Of a stretch of DNA of 64,000 bases, positions 1 through 8,381 are shown in pieces. The position numbers and the translations under genes were made by a program. Below the pieces are notes generated by a model, which was not told the origin of the DNA, did not search any database, and saw only the letters and a list, made by a program, of their open reading frames with translations. Numbering within the stretch: the stretch's first letter is position 1; each line of letters opens with the position of its first letter. Location: positions 1 through 64,000 of the forward strand of contig CAZFJC010000003.1 in the NCBI GenBank assembly GCA_964518765.1, written 5' to 3'. This stretch comes from CAZPNX01 sp964518765. GTDB taxonomy: Bacteria; Edwardsbacteria; AC1; EtOH8.

Positions 1-58
1 ACAGAAGTCTCGAAAATCGCCATTTTTTAGTCCGAAACCTTAGGGTATTACCTTTCGG

Positions 59-91
59 AAAAAGGCCCCCGCCGCCGGCGGGGGCCTTTTG
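59..91 (-). terminator. Rho-independent terminator of the group 4 hydrogenase operon
   Basis: Bases 60-73 and 77-90 form a perfect 14-bp GC-rich stem with a 3-nt loop. On the minus strand the hairpin is followed by a run of T. It lies just after the stop codon of the molybdopterin-protein gene, the last gene of the long minus-strand operon. A second short stem sits immediately beyond it at about 31-57. Confidence 0.85.
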
Positions 92-98
92 TTCCGGA

Positions 99-1880
99 TC
101 AGACCTTCTCCACCCTGGCCGGGATCCCCCTCAGCACCGGAGTCTTCACTTGCCGATCGTATCTCATCGGCGCCAGGGCATTGGCACCGAAATGCAACGG
201 CATGAATATGGTCTTCTTCGGCATTTTGGGGTTGGCCCTGACTACCATCTCCATCCTCCCGGCCTCGGTGACGAACCTGGCCCGCCAGCCGGCCCTCAGC
301 CCCAGATCGGAGATGTCGTCCGGATGCATCTCGGCCCAGCCGCCGGCGAACTCCCTAGCCAGGTGCGGCGTGCCCTCGGTGAAAAGCTCGCCTCCGGCAA
401 GATGGGGATAGGCGGTGCCCAGCTCCAGCCGGAAAGCGTCATCCTTGGAGTTCGGCTCGGGAAGCCTTAACTCAATAAACTCGGTGCGCGGTGAAATATT
501 CACCTGGCCGTTCTCGCTTATGGACCCGCCAATTTTTTTAGCCCATCGGGTGAGGATTTCAAACACTCCGCGCAACTCGGAGAGTGGGGCCGCCGCCTTG
601 AACTCCTGCAGCGAACCCTCGATGTTCCTGAAAGCTCCGTTTTTCTCCAAAGTCAGCGGCATGGGCAGCACGGCATGGGCCGAGGCTATGGCCCGGTTGG
701 TGGCGAAACATTCGATCACCACCAGCGCCTCCAGCGAGGCCAGGGTTTTCGCCACCAGTTCCGGGCCGGGAAGGGACCTGGTCGGGTCCTCTCCTACCAG
801 CACCAGGGCCTTTATCTTCCCGGCAGCCGCGGCCTCTATCATCTCTACATAGCCAAGGCCGCTGTCGGAATGCAGTATCTCCCCGCAGCCGGCTTCGTTG
901 GCCCCGGGCGTCGCCTGCATCACTTTTAGTCTCTCCGCCGCCAAGGAAAGGTCGGTTAGGGCCACCATGGCCTTTCCTGCCTGCTCCTGCTGCCACAGAC
1001 CCCGCCCCATTATCAGCAGCGGCCGCTGCGCTTTCTCCAGCATCGAGGCCGCCTTGGCCGCATCCCTGGGGGAAATGCCGGCCTGTGTCAGGCACCTCTC
1101 AAGGTCGTTGTCCTTAAAGGAATCTCTGGCGCGCTCGATACCTTTGACCCGACAGGAGCCTGACGAGATCGCCCTCTGAAGCATGGCAGCCAGCAGCAGC
1201 CATTCCCCGCCTGGCTTGGGCTGGATCCTCACCGAGGCCGCCTCCGCCAGGTCGCTGGGCCGGCTGTTGGCCCACACCAGTGGCGCCGGCTCCTGCGGTA
1301 TCCGATGGCTGATGTCGGGCGAGACATAGGGCCGGTCACCGGCCGGCTTGCACCGGGACATCACCCTGGCCCCCAGGATCGGATTTTCCTCTAGAAGGTC
1401 AGCCCCGATGACCGCTATCAGGTCGGCGGATTCGATATCGGCATACCGGGCGGGATTGGTGAGGCCCAGGGGGACCCAGGATAGATGGGCGGCGCTGCCG
1501 AAGTGCGGCGTCTTAAGCGTCCCCTCGGCCAGGGAACGCAGGGCCCAGGCCTCGGCCTGTGTTAGCCTTGAGGAGCCTATGACGCCGACGCTTCCGGCGC
1601 CGTGCTTCTCGCTGGTATTCTTCAAGAGCTGGGCGGCGCCATCGGCCGCCTCCTCCCAGGAGCAGGGCGAGAGCTTCCCCGGCCGTCCCAGCATCGGCGT
1701 CTTGATCCTGGCGACCGAGCCCGGAAGCTGGTAGCATGTCCATCCCCGGGCGCAAAGCTGGCCTTGGGCCAGGCCGTGGCCCTGGCTGGCGGTGGCCCCC
1801 GAGATCCTCCCGTCCTGCTCCACAAGGTACAGCCCGCAGCCGCAGCCGCAGTGAGGACAGATGGTATAGGAATGCTTCAT
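99..1880 (-). CDS. Molybdopterin oxidoreductase, formate-dehydrogenase alpha / NuoG-like
   Basis: The 593-residue protein has the N-terminal [4Fe-4S] motif of the FdhF/NuoG family (Cys8, Cys11, Cys15, Cys43), then the molybdopterin-binding core and a C-terminal molydopterin-dinucleotide-binding domain from about residue 480. It is shorter than a normal formate dehydrogenase (about 700 residues or more). Where FDHs carry the Mo-ligating Cys or Sec, the region around residues 125-140 has a Leu/Ser/Trp stretch and no Cys. I therefore infer a NuoG-like electron-transfer or structural subunit, or one acting on another substrate, not a canonical formate dehydrogenase. It is the last gene of the hydrogenase operon, 30 nt after the solute-binding lipoprotein gene, and is followed by a strong terminator. 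Confidence 0.85.
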   Translation of the reverse strand: MKHSYTICPHCGCGCGLYLVEQDGRISGATASQGHGLAQGQLCARGWTCYQLPGSVARIKTPMLGRPGKLSPCSWEEAADGAAQLLKNTSEKHGAGSVGVIGSSRLTQAEAWALRSLAEGTLKTPHFGSAAHLSWVPLGLTNPARYADIESADLIAVIGADLLEENPILGARVMSRCKPAGDRPYVSPDISHRIPQEPAPLVWANSRPSDLAEAASVRIQPKPGGEWLLLAAMLQRAISSGSCRVKGIERARDSFKDNDLERCLTQAGISPRDAAKAASMLEKAQRPLLIMGRGLWQQEQAGKAMVALTDLSLAAERLKVMQATPGANEAGCGEILHSDSGLGYVEMIEAAAAGKIKALVLVGEDPTRSLPGPELVAKTLASLEALVVIECFATNRAIASAHAVLPMPLTLEKNGAFRNIEGSLQEFKAAAPLSELRGVFEILTRWAKKIGGSISENGQVNISPRTEFIELRLPEPNSKDDAFRLELGTAYPHLAGGELFTEGTPHLAREFAGGWAEMHPDDISDLGLRAGWRARFVTEAGRMEMVVRANPKMPKKTIFMPLHFGANALAPMRYDRQVKTPVLRGIPARVEKV

Positions 1881-1909
1881 GTCTCTATGGTATTATCGTG
1901 ACGAGTGGA

Positions 1910-2797
1910 TCAATACGGTATCCCGGCCCCTTCAGCCGCCCGGGCCAGCTCGGCCATTCCCTTGGCCTCCGGCCGCGAGAAACCCTCCAGGCGGATCTTA
2001 TCCAGAATCCGGCGATGGCTCTCGTTGTTGGGGTTCATGGACAGAAGGGCCGCCTGGATCTTGCCCCCGATCTCCGGTGGCGTGCCCGGCATGGCGGCCA
2101 CCGACCAGTTGGGCACCGGATCGGTCCTGGCCAGTATCTCCAGCCCGCGGGCCTCCGGATTGTCCCAGGCCGCCAGCCCTACGAAACCGGCGTCTATCCT
2201 CCCCTGGCCCAACATCTGCAGCACCTCGTCCATGTTGCCGCAGGGCACCAGCTTCAGGTCTCGGCGGGCGTCGATCCCCTGCTTCATCAGATAGACATAC
2301 TGCGACAGGAATCCCTCGGCCGAACGCTGGGAGGCCAGTCCCACCCTCTTGCCCCGCAGCCCGCTGACCTCGCTGATGTCGCCGGACCTGACGATGATCA
2401 GGCCGGGCGTGCTGGTGGAGCCGCCTGGCCCGACGCCCACCGCCAGGGCCCCGGCCCCGGCCGCCTTCTCCAAGGTTAGTAGTGACAGAGCATCGCACAG
2501 CACCAGGTGCACGTCGGACCCCTCCACCGTCGCCCCGAACCCGCTGTATGAGCTGCTGGAGACATACTGGACGTCGTAGCCAGTCTCGCTTGAGAGGTGA
2601 CGCAAAAGGGGGATGTAGCGCTCGGCCATCCCTTCCAAGGAATGGGCCGGCAGGACCGCCATCTTCACCGTCTCCTGTCCGTACCGCACCCGAGACAGGT
2701 CCCCGCAGCCAGTGATCAAAATCAGAAGGCAGAAAGCGGAAGGCAGTAATACCTTTATCGCTTTGCTGATCTCTAGGTTCTGCGTTTTAAGTTTCAT
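1910..2797 (-). CDS. PhnD/PstS-like phosphate/phosphonate-type solute-binding lipoprotein
   Basis: The start was set at 2797 because this ATG overlaps the stop of the upstream NuoB-like gene as ATGA; open frame further upstream is a shadow of that gene. The 295-residue product has a lipoprotein signal with Cys near residue 32 (lipobox L-I-T-G-C). It is followed by a periplasmic-binding fold of the PhnD type (ABC transporter substrate-binding, ligand unknown). No permease or ATPase gene lies nearby, so it may be an extracytoplasmic sensor or accessory protein. The tight coupling to the hydrogenase small subunit is unusual. Confidence 0.85.
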   Translation of the reverse strand: MKLKTQNLEISKAIKVLLPSAFCLLILITGCGDLSRVRYGQETVKMAVLPAHSLEGMAERYIPLLRHLSSETGYDVQYVSSSSYSGFGATVEGSDVHLVLCDALSLLTLEKAAGAGALAVGVGPGGSTSTPGLIIVRSGDISEVSGLRGKRVGLASQRSAEGFLSQYVYLMKQGIDARRDLKLVPCGNMDEVLQMLGQGRIDAGFVGLAAWDNPEARGLEILARTDPVPNWSVAAMPGTPPEIGGKIQAALLSMNPNNESHRRILDKIRLEGFSRPEAKGMAELARAAEGAGIPY

Positions 2798-3276
2798 CGC
2801 CACATCCCCTCTCGGATCGGCCCCTCGACGTGTACCTCCGGTGCCACCGCCTTGGGCGCCAGGCCCAAAGCCACCGCCACCCCGTAGAGGATGGCCTCGG
2901 GCCGGGGCGGGCAGCCCGGGATATAGTAGTTGACCGGAATCACCTTGTCCACCCCCCCGGTGACGTTGTAGGTATCGAACCACAAGTTCCCCCCGCAGCC
3001 GCAGGAGCCGACCACGATCACCAGCTTGGGATCGGGCACGGCGGCATAGGCCCTTTTCAGCGAGGGCAGGGCCTGGCGGGTGACCGGTCCCGAGACCAGC
3101 AGGATGTCGGCGTGCCGCGGCGAGCCGGCCAGCTTGATGCCGAAGCGCTCGGCATCGTAGTAGGGGGTGATCACATCCACGATCTCGATGTCGCACCCGT
3201 TGCAGGAGCCGGTGTTGACGTGGTAGATCCACAGCGACTTGGGGAAGGCTTTGGCGCAAATTTTTTTCAAAAACAT
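2794..3276 (-). CDS. Group 4 [NiFe]-hydrogenase small subunit (NuoB / HycG / EchC-like)
   Basis: The 160-residue protein carries the NuoB/hydrogenase-small-subunit cysteine set for the proximal [4Fe-4S] cluster: a CxxC in the TGSCNGCD segment near residue 27, the GSCGCGG segment near residue 93 and a GCPPRP segment near residue 122. It should relay electrons between the NiFe subunit (11694-13379) and the ferredoxin-like subunit at the membrane arm. Its start codon lies inside the left arm of the inverted repeat that brackets the upstream four-helix-bundle gene. The stop overlaps the downstream lipoprotein start by four bases. Confidence 0.93.
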   Translation of the reverse strand: MFLKKICAKAFPKSLWIYHVNTGSCNGCDIEIVDVITPYYDAERFGIKLAGSPRHADILLVSGPVTRQALPSLKRAYAAVPDPKLVIVVGSCGCGGNLWFDTYNVTGGVDKVIPVNYYIPGCPPRPEAILYGVAVALGLAPKAVAPEVHVEGPIREGMWR

Positions 3277-3741
3277 GGCGCTGACAATTGTGCTACTGTT
3301 GATATTACGATTGACGCTTGATAGCCTTACGGAACGTTTTTCTTAAAAGACCTTATGTAATTATTTAGCTTGACGGATAGGTTCCTATGTTTAGCTAGGT
3401 AATCGGATAGCTTATCCTCGGTTATATATCCACGTCTTTTCCCGATGATGATATAGCTTTTGGTTTCCGACAACGAACCCCTGGCATATACGCTGAATTG
3501 GATTCTTTCCTTGTAAGAAAAACGTCCGTGGCCTTCGGCTATGTTGCCGCAAATCGAAACAACGGATCGCCGACATTGCGAAACCAGGTTGTACAATTCC
3601 TCCTTTGGGAAAGAAGCGGTGATATCGTATACCAAATCTGTCAATTCCAGGGCCAGCTGGAAAATCTCCAATTTGTCGAAGTCTTCACCCATTGTGCCTT
3701 AACAATTGTATGGCCATGGTATCGCAATTGTAAGCGCTATG
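3274..3741. repeat. Imperfect inverted repeats bracketing a four-helix-bundle gene
   Basis: The left arm 3274-3290 reads CATGGCGCTGACAATTG. The reverse complement of the right arm 3725-3741 is CATAGCGCTTACAATTG, so 15 of 17 bases match. In the minus-strand mRNA the arms could pair and place the four-helix-bundle ORF in the loop. The left arm includes the start codon of the NuoB-like gene and the right arm includes the stop of the LivK-like gene. Confidence 0.6.
3327..3692 (-). CDS. Four-helix-bundle protein (23S rRNA intervening-sequence type)
   Basis: The 121-residue, largely alpha-helical protein has the family landmarks: an F-x-x-L-x-x-x-x-x-A-x-x-L start, a helix around RRSVVSICGNIAEG (the usual A-V-S-x-x-N-I-A-E-G motif near residues 43-55) and a final helix ending the protein. 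The family (S23/IVP, structurally like Avd) is known from intervening sequences of bacterial 23S rRNA, and its function is unresolved. Here it sits between a solute-binding lipoprotein gene and the NuoB-like gene of a hydrogenase operon. It is one of four such genes in the operon. Confidence 0.9.
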   Translation of the reverse strand: MGEDFDKLEIFQLALELTDLVYDITASFPKEELYNLVSQCRRSVVSICGNIAEGHGRFSYKERIQFSVYARGSLSETKSYIIIGKRRGYITEDKLSDYLAKHRNLSVKLNNYIRSFKKNVP

Positions 3742-4888
3742 GTCTCAGCGTTACGAACTCCCCCCCCTTGACGGTCCACACCACGTAAGGGGCCGCCACG
3801 ATGTCCCCTTTGGCGTCGAAGCGGATCTCGCCCAATGCCCCGGAAAAGGTCTCGGCCCGGAGCGTTTTCACCAAGGTGTCGCCGGCCACGGCCCCGGCCC
3901 GGCGGATGGACTCCAGCAGGACGTTGGCCGCGTCGTAGGCGTAGATGGAGAACGGCCCCAGTTCGCCGTAGCGGGCCTTGAAGCTCCCGTAGAAATGCCC
4001 GGCCTGGGGCATGTCCTCGACCGCCGGCCCGAAGGTAAAGTGTATCCCCTCGGCGGCTATCCCCCCCACCTTGAGGAACACCGAGTTGGCGATGGCGTCG
4101 CCGGCCAGAAACTTGGCCTCGATCCTCCGCTCCTTTATCTGCCGCACCAGCACCGCCGCCTCGGGATAGTTGCCCCCGAAGTAGATCAGGTCCGGTCCCA
4201 GGCTCAGAAGTGGGTCCAGGTAGCTCCCGTAATCCGGCACCGCCCCTTCGACCGCCAGCGGTATCTGCTGTTCGCTCACCAGGGTCGCCCTGGGCTCCTT
4301 TTCCCCGGGTCCGGCCGTCAGGGGCAGGGCCTTTTTGAACTCCTCGGCCAGTCCCCGCCCATAGGTGGTGCCGTCGTGAAATATCGCCACCTTCTTCACC
4401 CCCAGTTGGCCCAGGGCGAACTCGGCCGCCACCTTGCCCTGCTGATCGTCGCGCCCGCAGGTGCGGAAGACGTTAGCGTACCCCTGCTCGGTAAATTTCG
4501 GGTTGGTCGAGGCCGGCGAGATCTGGGGTATGTTCCTCTGGTGGTATATCTGGCTGGCGGCTATCGAGCAGTGGCTGTTGTAGTGGCCGATGACCCCCAC
4601 CACGCCCTGGTTGCACAGGGTGGCGGCGATGGAGGCCGCCTCCTTGTCCGAGGCCCGGTCGTCCCCGGCCACGATCACCACCCGCCTCCCCAGCACCCCG
4701 CCCCGGGCGTTGCACTCGGAGACCGCCAGCTGGACGCCGTGCAGCAGATCCTGGCCGGCCTTGCCCTGCTCCCCGGTCAGCGGTCCGGCCACCCCGATCT
4801 TGATCTTCTCCCCTCCCGGCCCGCAGCCGACGGCCGCCAGGATAATGCCGGCCGTTAAGACGGCCGCGATTGATATGCGTCTCGTCAT
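3737..4888 (-). CDS. Branched-chain amino acid type (LivK-like) solute-binding lipoprotein
   Basis: The 383-residue product begins with a lipoprotein signal peptide (lipobox A-A-V-G-C, Cys near residue 22). A type-I periplasmic binding fold follows: a KIKIGVAGPLTG start, repeated Rossmann-like halves and a GVIGHYNSHCSIAAS segment. It resembles the receptor family of Leu/Ile/Val ABC transporters, but no LivHMGF genes are present. With the PhnD-like lipoprotein it makes two orphan binding proteins inside the hydrogenase operon. The substrate cannot be told from sequence. Confidence 0.9.
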   Translation of the reverse strand: MTRRISIAAVLTAGIILAAVGCGPGGEKIKIGVAGPLTGEQGKAGQDLLHGVQLAVSECNARGGVLGRRVVIVAGDDRASDKEAASIAATLCNQGVVGVIGHYNSHCSIAASQIYHQRNIPQISPASTNPKFTEQGYANVFRTCGRDDQQGKVAAEFALGQLGVKKVAIFHDGTTYGRGLAEEFKKALPLTAGPGEKEPRATLVSEQQIPLAVEGAVPDYGSYLDPLLSLGPDLIYFGGNYPEAAVLVRQIKERRIEAKFLAGDAIANSVFLKVGGIAAEGIHFTFGPAVEDMPQAGHFYGSFKARYGELGPFSIYAYDAANVLLESIRRAGAVAGDTLVKTLRAETFSGALGEIRFDAKGDIVAAPYVVWTVKGGEFVTLRP

Positions 4889-4927
4889 CTTATCCCCTTT
4901 TATCTTCGCTTTCGGGTTCCAGAAGTC

Positions 4928-6454
4928 TTACCCGCCTATCAGTATTCTCAATATGCATTTGGTGGCGTTGTCCAGCAGGGGGTGGATGATGCCCGGGAAC
5001 ACCCCCAGGGCGATGGCCGCTAACGCCAGAAAGACCATGCCCAGCCACATCCCGGCCGGGACCTCGGTGGCCGTGGTCGATTCGGCGCCTACGGCGTGCA
5101 CCTCCTTCTCCGACCAGAAGATCTTGTACCCGGCCCGGAAGAAGCAGACCAGGGTCAACAGCGAGGTGACGATGCCGATGACGGCGGCCCACAGCAGTTT
5201 GGCTTTCCCCACCGCCAGGAACAGGGTGAACTTGGAGGCAAAGCCGTTGAGGGGCGGCATGCCCGACAGGGCGAAGATGCCGGTGAAGAAGGCGAAGGCG
5301 GTGATCGGCATCTTCAGCCTCATTTTGGAGAGCTCGGAGATGCTCCGCTTGCCGGCCGAGTAGATGATGGCCCCCACCGAGAGGAACAGCAGGCCCTTGA
5401 CCACGGTGTGGTTCACCAGGTGGAACAGCCCGCCGTAGATCCCCAGGTAGCTGCCCAGCCCCAGCCCCTCGACCACGTAGGCGATCTGGGCCACCGAGGA
5501 GTAGGCCAGCATCCGCTTGAGGTCGTCCTGGATCATGGCCATGCCCATGCCCACCAGCATCGACAGCGAGCAGAGGATGGCGATGAACAGGGGGATGGTC
5601 TCGTAGTGCGGGGCGAACACCGAGATGGTCCGGGCCAGGGCGTAGGCCCCCACCTTGATGACGATGCCGGAGAGCATGGCGCTCACCGGGGCCGGGGCCT
5701 CGGCGTGGGCGTCGGGCAGCCAGGCGTGGAAGGGCACCAGCCCGGCCTTGGTGCCAAAGCCCACCACCAGGAAGGCGGCCGCTAAAAGCACGATGTTGGT
5801 AGGTATCTTGGTGGCCACCGTCCCCAGCTCGGTTAAAAGCAGCACCCGAGAGGCCGGCAGGTAGGGCGTGGCCGCGGCGTAGAGCAGCACCGAGCCCAAC
5901 AGGGCGAATATGACCCCGACGGTTACCAGCAGCAGGTACTTGTAGCCGGCCTCCATAGCCTGCTTGTTCCAGTGGAAGGTTACCAGAAAGACCGTGGCCA
6001 AGGTGGTGAACTCCAGCGAAACATAGAGCATGATGATGTTGTTGGTGGCGCAGGTCCAGTTCATCAGCCCCAAAAAGAGTAGGATCTGCCCGTAATAGCT
6101 GGTCATGCTGGTGAAGGGATGGGCCTCCTCCTTCTGGGTCTTCTCCCCGAAGTACCACATGGAGTAGATCACCACGATGGCGCCCATGACGCTGGCGGCC
6201 AGCTCCATGATGGCGGCCAGGCCGTCCACATAGAGGTTGTTGCTCCACCAGGTGAGCACCTCGCCCCCCAGGATGCGGCCGGCCATCATGGCCGATATGC
6301 CCAGGGTGGCCGCTATCCCCAGCAGGGCCAGGCCGTCGCGGAAGGCCCTTCCGAATCGGCCCAGCAGGAATATCATCCCGCTGAAGGCCAGCGGCACCAG
6401 GAAGACCAGCAGGGGCAGCACCGAGACCGCGGTGGGATTGATGGTCACTACCAT
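4928..6454 (-). CDS. Proton-antiporter-like membrane subunit (HyfF / MrpD / NuoN family)
   Basis: The 508-residue, about 14-helix membrane protein matches the proton_antipo_M family. It has the conserved HAWLPDAHAEAPAPVSAMLSG-type stretch (transport-channel region, near residues 227-247) and the Lys- and His-bearing broken helices typical of NuoL/M/N homologs. It should conduct protons or sodium ions in the membrane arm of the group 4 hydrogenase. It is one of three paralogous antiporter subunits in this operon, beside 14907-16949 and 17643-19103. The gene begins 125 nt after the cyclic-nucleotide-binding gene; the spacer holds short near-repeats of an ACGTTAAACGT type. Confidence 0.93.
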   Translation of the reverse strand: MVVTINPTAVSVLPLLVFLVPLAFSGMIFLLGRFGRAFRDGLALLGIAATLGISAMMAGRILGGEVLTWWSNNLYVDGLAAIMELAASVMGAIVVIYSMWYFGEKTQKEEAHPFTSMTSYYGQILLFLGLMNWTCATNNIIMLYVSLEFTTLATVFLVTFHWNKQAMEAGYKYLLLVTVGVIFALLGSVLLYAAATPYLPASRVLLLTELGTVATKIPTNIVLLAAAFLVVGFGTKAGLVPFHAWLPDAHAEAPAPVSAMLSGIVIKVGAYALARTISVFAPHYETIPLFIAILCSLSMLVGMGMAMIQDDLKRMLAYSSVAQIAYVVEGLGLGSYLGIYGGLFHLVNHTVVKGLLFLSVGAIIYSAGKRSISELSKMRLKMPITAFAFFTGIFALSGMPPLNGFASKFTLFLAVGKAKLLWAAVIGIVTSLLTLVCFFRAGYKIFWSEKEVHAVGAESTTATEVPAGMWLGMVFLALAAIALGVFPGIIHPLLDNATKCILRILIGG

Positions 6455-6579
6455 CTGATTATCTCGCTATCTGACGTAAACTTATTTCTAGCGTACTCGC
6501 CCTGTCATCGGGCCATGCTTTGGTCGTATTTACGTAGTAACGTTGAACGTTAAACGTCAAACGTTCCTATGTTACTACG

Positions 6580-7059
6580 TTATGAGCCGCACTGGGCCGC
6601 CATGCTCACCAGCTGCAGGCGGGTGTCGCGCAGACGGGAGGCGATCACCAGCAGGATCTGGTGGATGAACTTGAGCCCCATCCTGGGGTCGTCCTGACAG
6701 GCCTTGTAGACAGCTTGGCCTTCGGCCACCAGCACCGCGGTGTCCTTGACAGCCCGGGCCGAGGCGGTGCCGCCGCTCCCCACGGTGTCGATGGCGCTGG
6801 ACCACTCGATGATCCGTCCCGGGGTCAGCTCCATGGTCAGCACCAGCTTCTCGGCGTTCTGGCCCAGCCGGGTGGCCACCTCCACCGCCACCTGGCCCTC
6901 GACCAGGATCATCACCTCGCGGTTCTCGGCCTGTTCCGGGATCATCACCTCGCCGGCCTTGAACCTCTTCTCGGTGAAAAGGCTGGAGAGTCGGCTCAGC
7001 TCCGAAGGGCTGAACTCGGCGAAGATGCTGATCCTCTTCAGTTCCTCTATGTGGGCCAT
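6580..7059 (-). CDS. Cyclic nucleotide-binding domain protein (single CNB domain)
   Basis: The 159-residue protein is a stand-alone CNB/cNMP-binding domain: an E-F-S-P-S-E-L entry helix, a beta-roll with F-K-A-G-E-V-M-I-x-x, and a phosphate-cassette-like region around residues 75-100. No DNA-binding HTH or kinase domain follows. The start was placed at the ATG at 7059, since upstream frame overlaps the HyfE-like gene out of frame. It lies between two membrane-subunit genes. I infer a possible regulatory or structural role in the complex; ligand binding is untested because the key Arg of the cassette is not obvious. Confidence 0.8.
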   Translation of the reverse strand: MAHIEELKRISIFAEFSPSELSRLSSLFTEKRFKAGEVMIPEQAENREVMILVEGQVAVEVATRLGQNAEKLVLTMELTPGRIIEWSSAIDTVGSGGTASARAVKDTAVLVAEGQAVYKACQDDPRMGLKFIHQILLVIASRLRDTRLQLVSMAAQCGS

Positions 7060-7106
7060 GGCTATACCCCCGATTGAATGATTGGTGCCTATTGGTGGAT
7101 TAAGGT

Positions 7107-7769
7107 CTAACGCTTCAGGCTGGACAGCTTCAGGGTGTCGGCGTCGCCGAAGGCCTTGTAGATGCTCTCGGTCAGCCACAACAGCATCACCGCCGCCACC
7201 ACCACGTTGGAGACTATCCCCAGCACCGTGGTTACCGGCAGCTGCGGCACTAGGCTGACCAGGGCCAGGTGGACGCCGTTTTCGATCAGGTGCAGGCCGA
7301 TGATTATCTTGACCGCGTCCCGGTGCACCACCAGCACGTACAGCCCCAACACGAAGATGGTGAAGGCCAGGGTCAGCGAGGAGCGGGTGGGCTCCACCGC
7401 CGCCGCCGCCGAGGGGGCCACGAAGCCGATGTAGGTGTGCATCGTCTGGTAGAAGGCGATGAGGAACACCGCCAGCACGATGGCCGAGACCACGAAGCTC
7501 ACCAGCGGTTTGATCTCCATGGTGGCCGTCCGTTTGATGTGCACCCACAGCAGGCCGGGGATGATGGCCACCTTGGTGATGACGGTGATCAGGGCCCACC
7601 AGTAGAGAGAGTAGTTCTGGCTCTGCTCGGCGAAGGCCACGATGATCCCGGCCAAAAGCAGCGATTGCAGCAGCAGGAAGCCGGTGGCCGTTTTCAGGTT
7701 CCGGATCTCGGCGGCGCAGATGGAGGCGATAAAGTGGCAGGCCATCAGGGTGGTTATCAGGTCGCCCAT
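7107..7769 (-). CDS. hyfE: HyfE-like hydrogenase membrane subunit
   Basis: The 220-residue protein has about six or seven predicted helices. The second half carries a NuoK-like region (GLHLIENGVHLALVSL, about residues 160-175, with the membrane Glu). This matches the HyfE family, which contributes a proton-pathway helix set equivalent to NuoK in hydrogenase-4-type complexes. It lies between the ferredoxin subunit and the CNB gene. The 90-nt upstream spacer contains degenerate GAGTTGCGTGTTGAG and CTGTGTCTCTGTGGC phrases also seen in other spacers of this window. Confidence 0.9.
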   Translation of the reverse strand: MGDLITTLMACHFIASICAAEIRNLKTATGFLLLQSLLLAGIIVAFAEQSQNYSLYWWALITVITKVAIIPGLLWVHIKRTATMEIKPLVSFVVSAIVLAVFLIAFYQTMHTYIGFVAPSAAAAVEPTRSSLTLAFTIFVLGLYVLVVHRDAVKIIIGLHLIENGVHLALVSLVPQLPVTTVLGIVSNVVVAAVMLLWLTESIYKAFGDADTLKLSSLKR

Positions 7770-7859
7770 ATCATAAGTTCCGAGTTGCGTGTTGAGTTGT
7801 ATGGCCGTTGCGGCATGTCAGTAAAAGATATTCTCCGCGCTTCTGTGTCTCTGTGGCGG

Positions 7860-8309
7860 TCATTGTTCTCCGGTACGAAAGCCCACGGTCATCATCCGGT
7901 CCAGGATGGTCTTGGTCTCGAAGCACCGCCCGCAGCGCTGGCAGGTGCCCATGTAGACCTCGGCCGATATGTGCAGGTCGTCGTGGACCTGGTCGGTGGC
8001 CGTCTCGAAGGACTGGGTCATGGTGATGGCCTTCTCCGGGCAGACCTCCTCGCAGCGGCCGCAGTAGGTACAGCGCTCCAGGTAGAAGTCCAGCCTCCGC
8101 ACCGCCTGTTTGTCGGTGACCACAATTAGCCGCGAGGGGCAGACGTTGGCGCAGCCGGCGCAGCCGATGCACTTCTTGACGTCGATGGTCAGCTTGCCCC
8201 TAAAGCCCTCGGCCGGCAGGGCCTCGGGGTTGCGCTTCAGCGGGTAGGGAAAGGTCACCCGCAGGTTTTTGAAGCAGATGATCGCTTCCTTAAGCTTGGA
8301 AAGGAACAT
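7860..8309 (-). CDS. Ferredoxin-like subunit with two [4Fe-4S] clusters (NuoI / HyfH-like)
   Basis: The 149-residue protein has two CxxCxxCxxxCP motifs near residues 47-58 and 80-91, as in NuoI/HyfH/MbhN. A further CxxCxxC-like group (C-Q-R-C-G-R-C) lies near residue 123; it is not a complete third motif. The role is electron transfer between the peripheral arm and NuoB. It directly follows the prolyl-tRNA synthetase gene in transcription order. Confidence 0.93.
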   Translation of the reverse strand: MFLSKLKEAIICFKNLRVTFPYPLKRNPEALPAEGFRGKLTIDVKKCIGCAGCANVCPSRLIVVTDKQAVRRLDFYLERCTYCGRCEEVCPEKAITMTQSFETATDQVHDDLHISAEVYMGTCQRCGRCFETKTILDRMMTVGFRTGEQ

Positions 8310-8381
8310 GGCTGTATTGCTTTATTTTAATGTCTTTTTACTGAACGCGCAACACTAAACCCGAACCCATCACTCTGGCCA

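Noticed and set aside
1910..3259. A single 449-codon open frame covering the PhnD-like gene and the NuoB-like gene region
   Set aside because: The first ~154 codons are an out-of-frame shadow of the NuoB-like gene. The real protein starts at 2797 with a lipoprotein signal and an ATGA overlap.
1910..4888. Phosphonate and branched-chain amino acid ABC transport operons
   Set aside because: Only the binding proteins are present; no permease or ATPase genes adjoin them.
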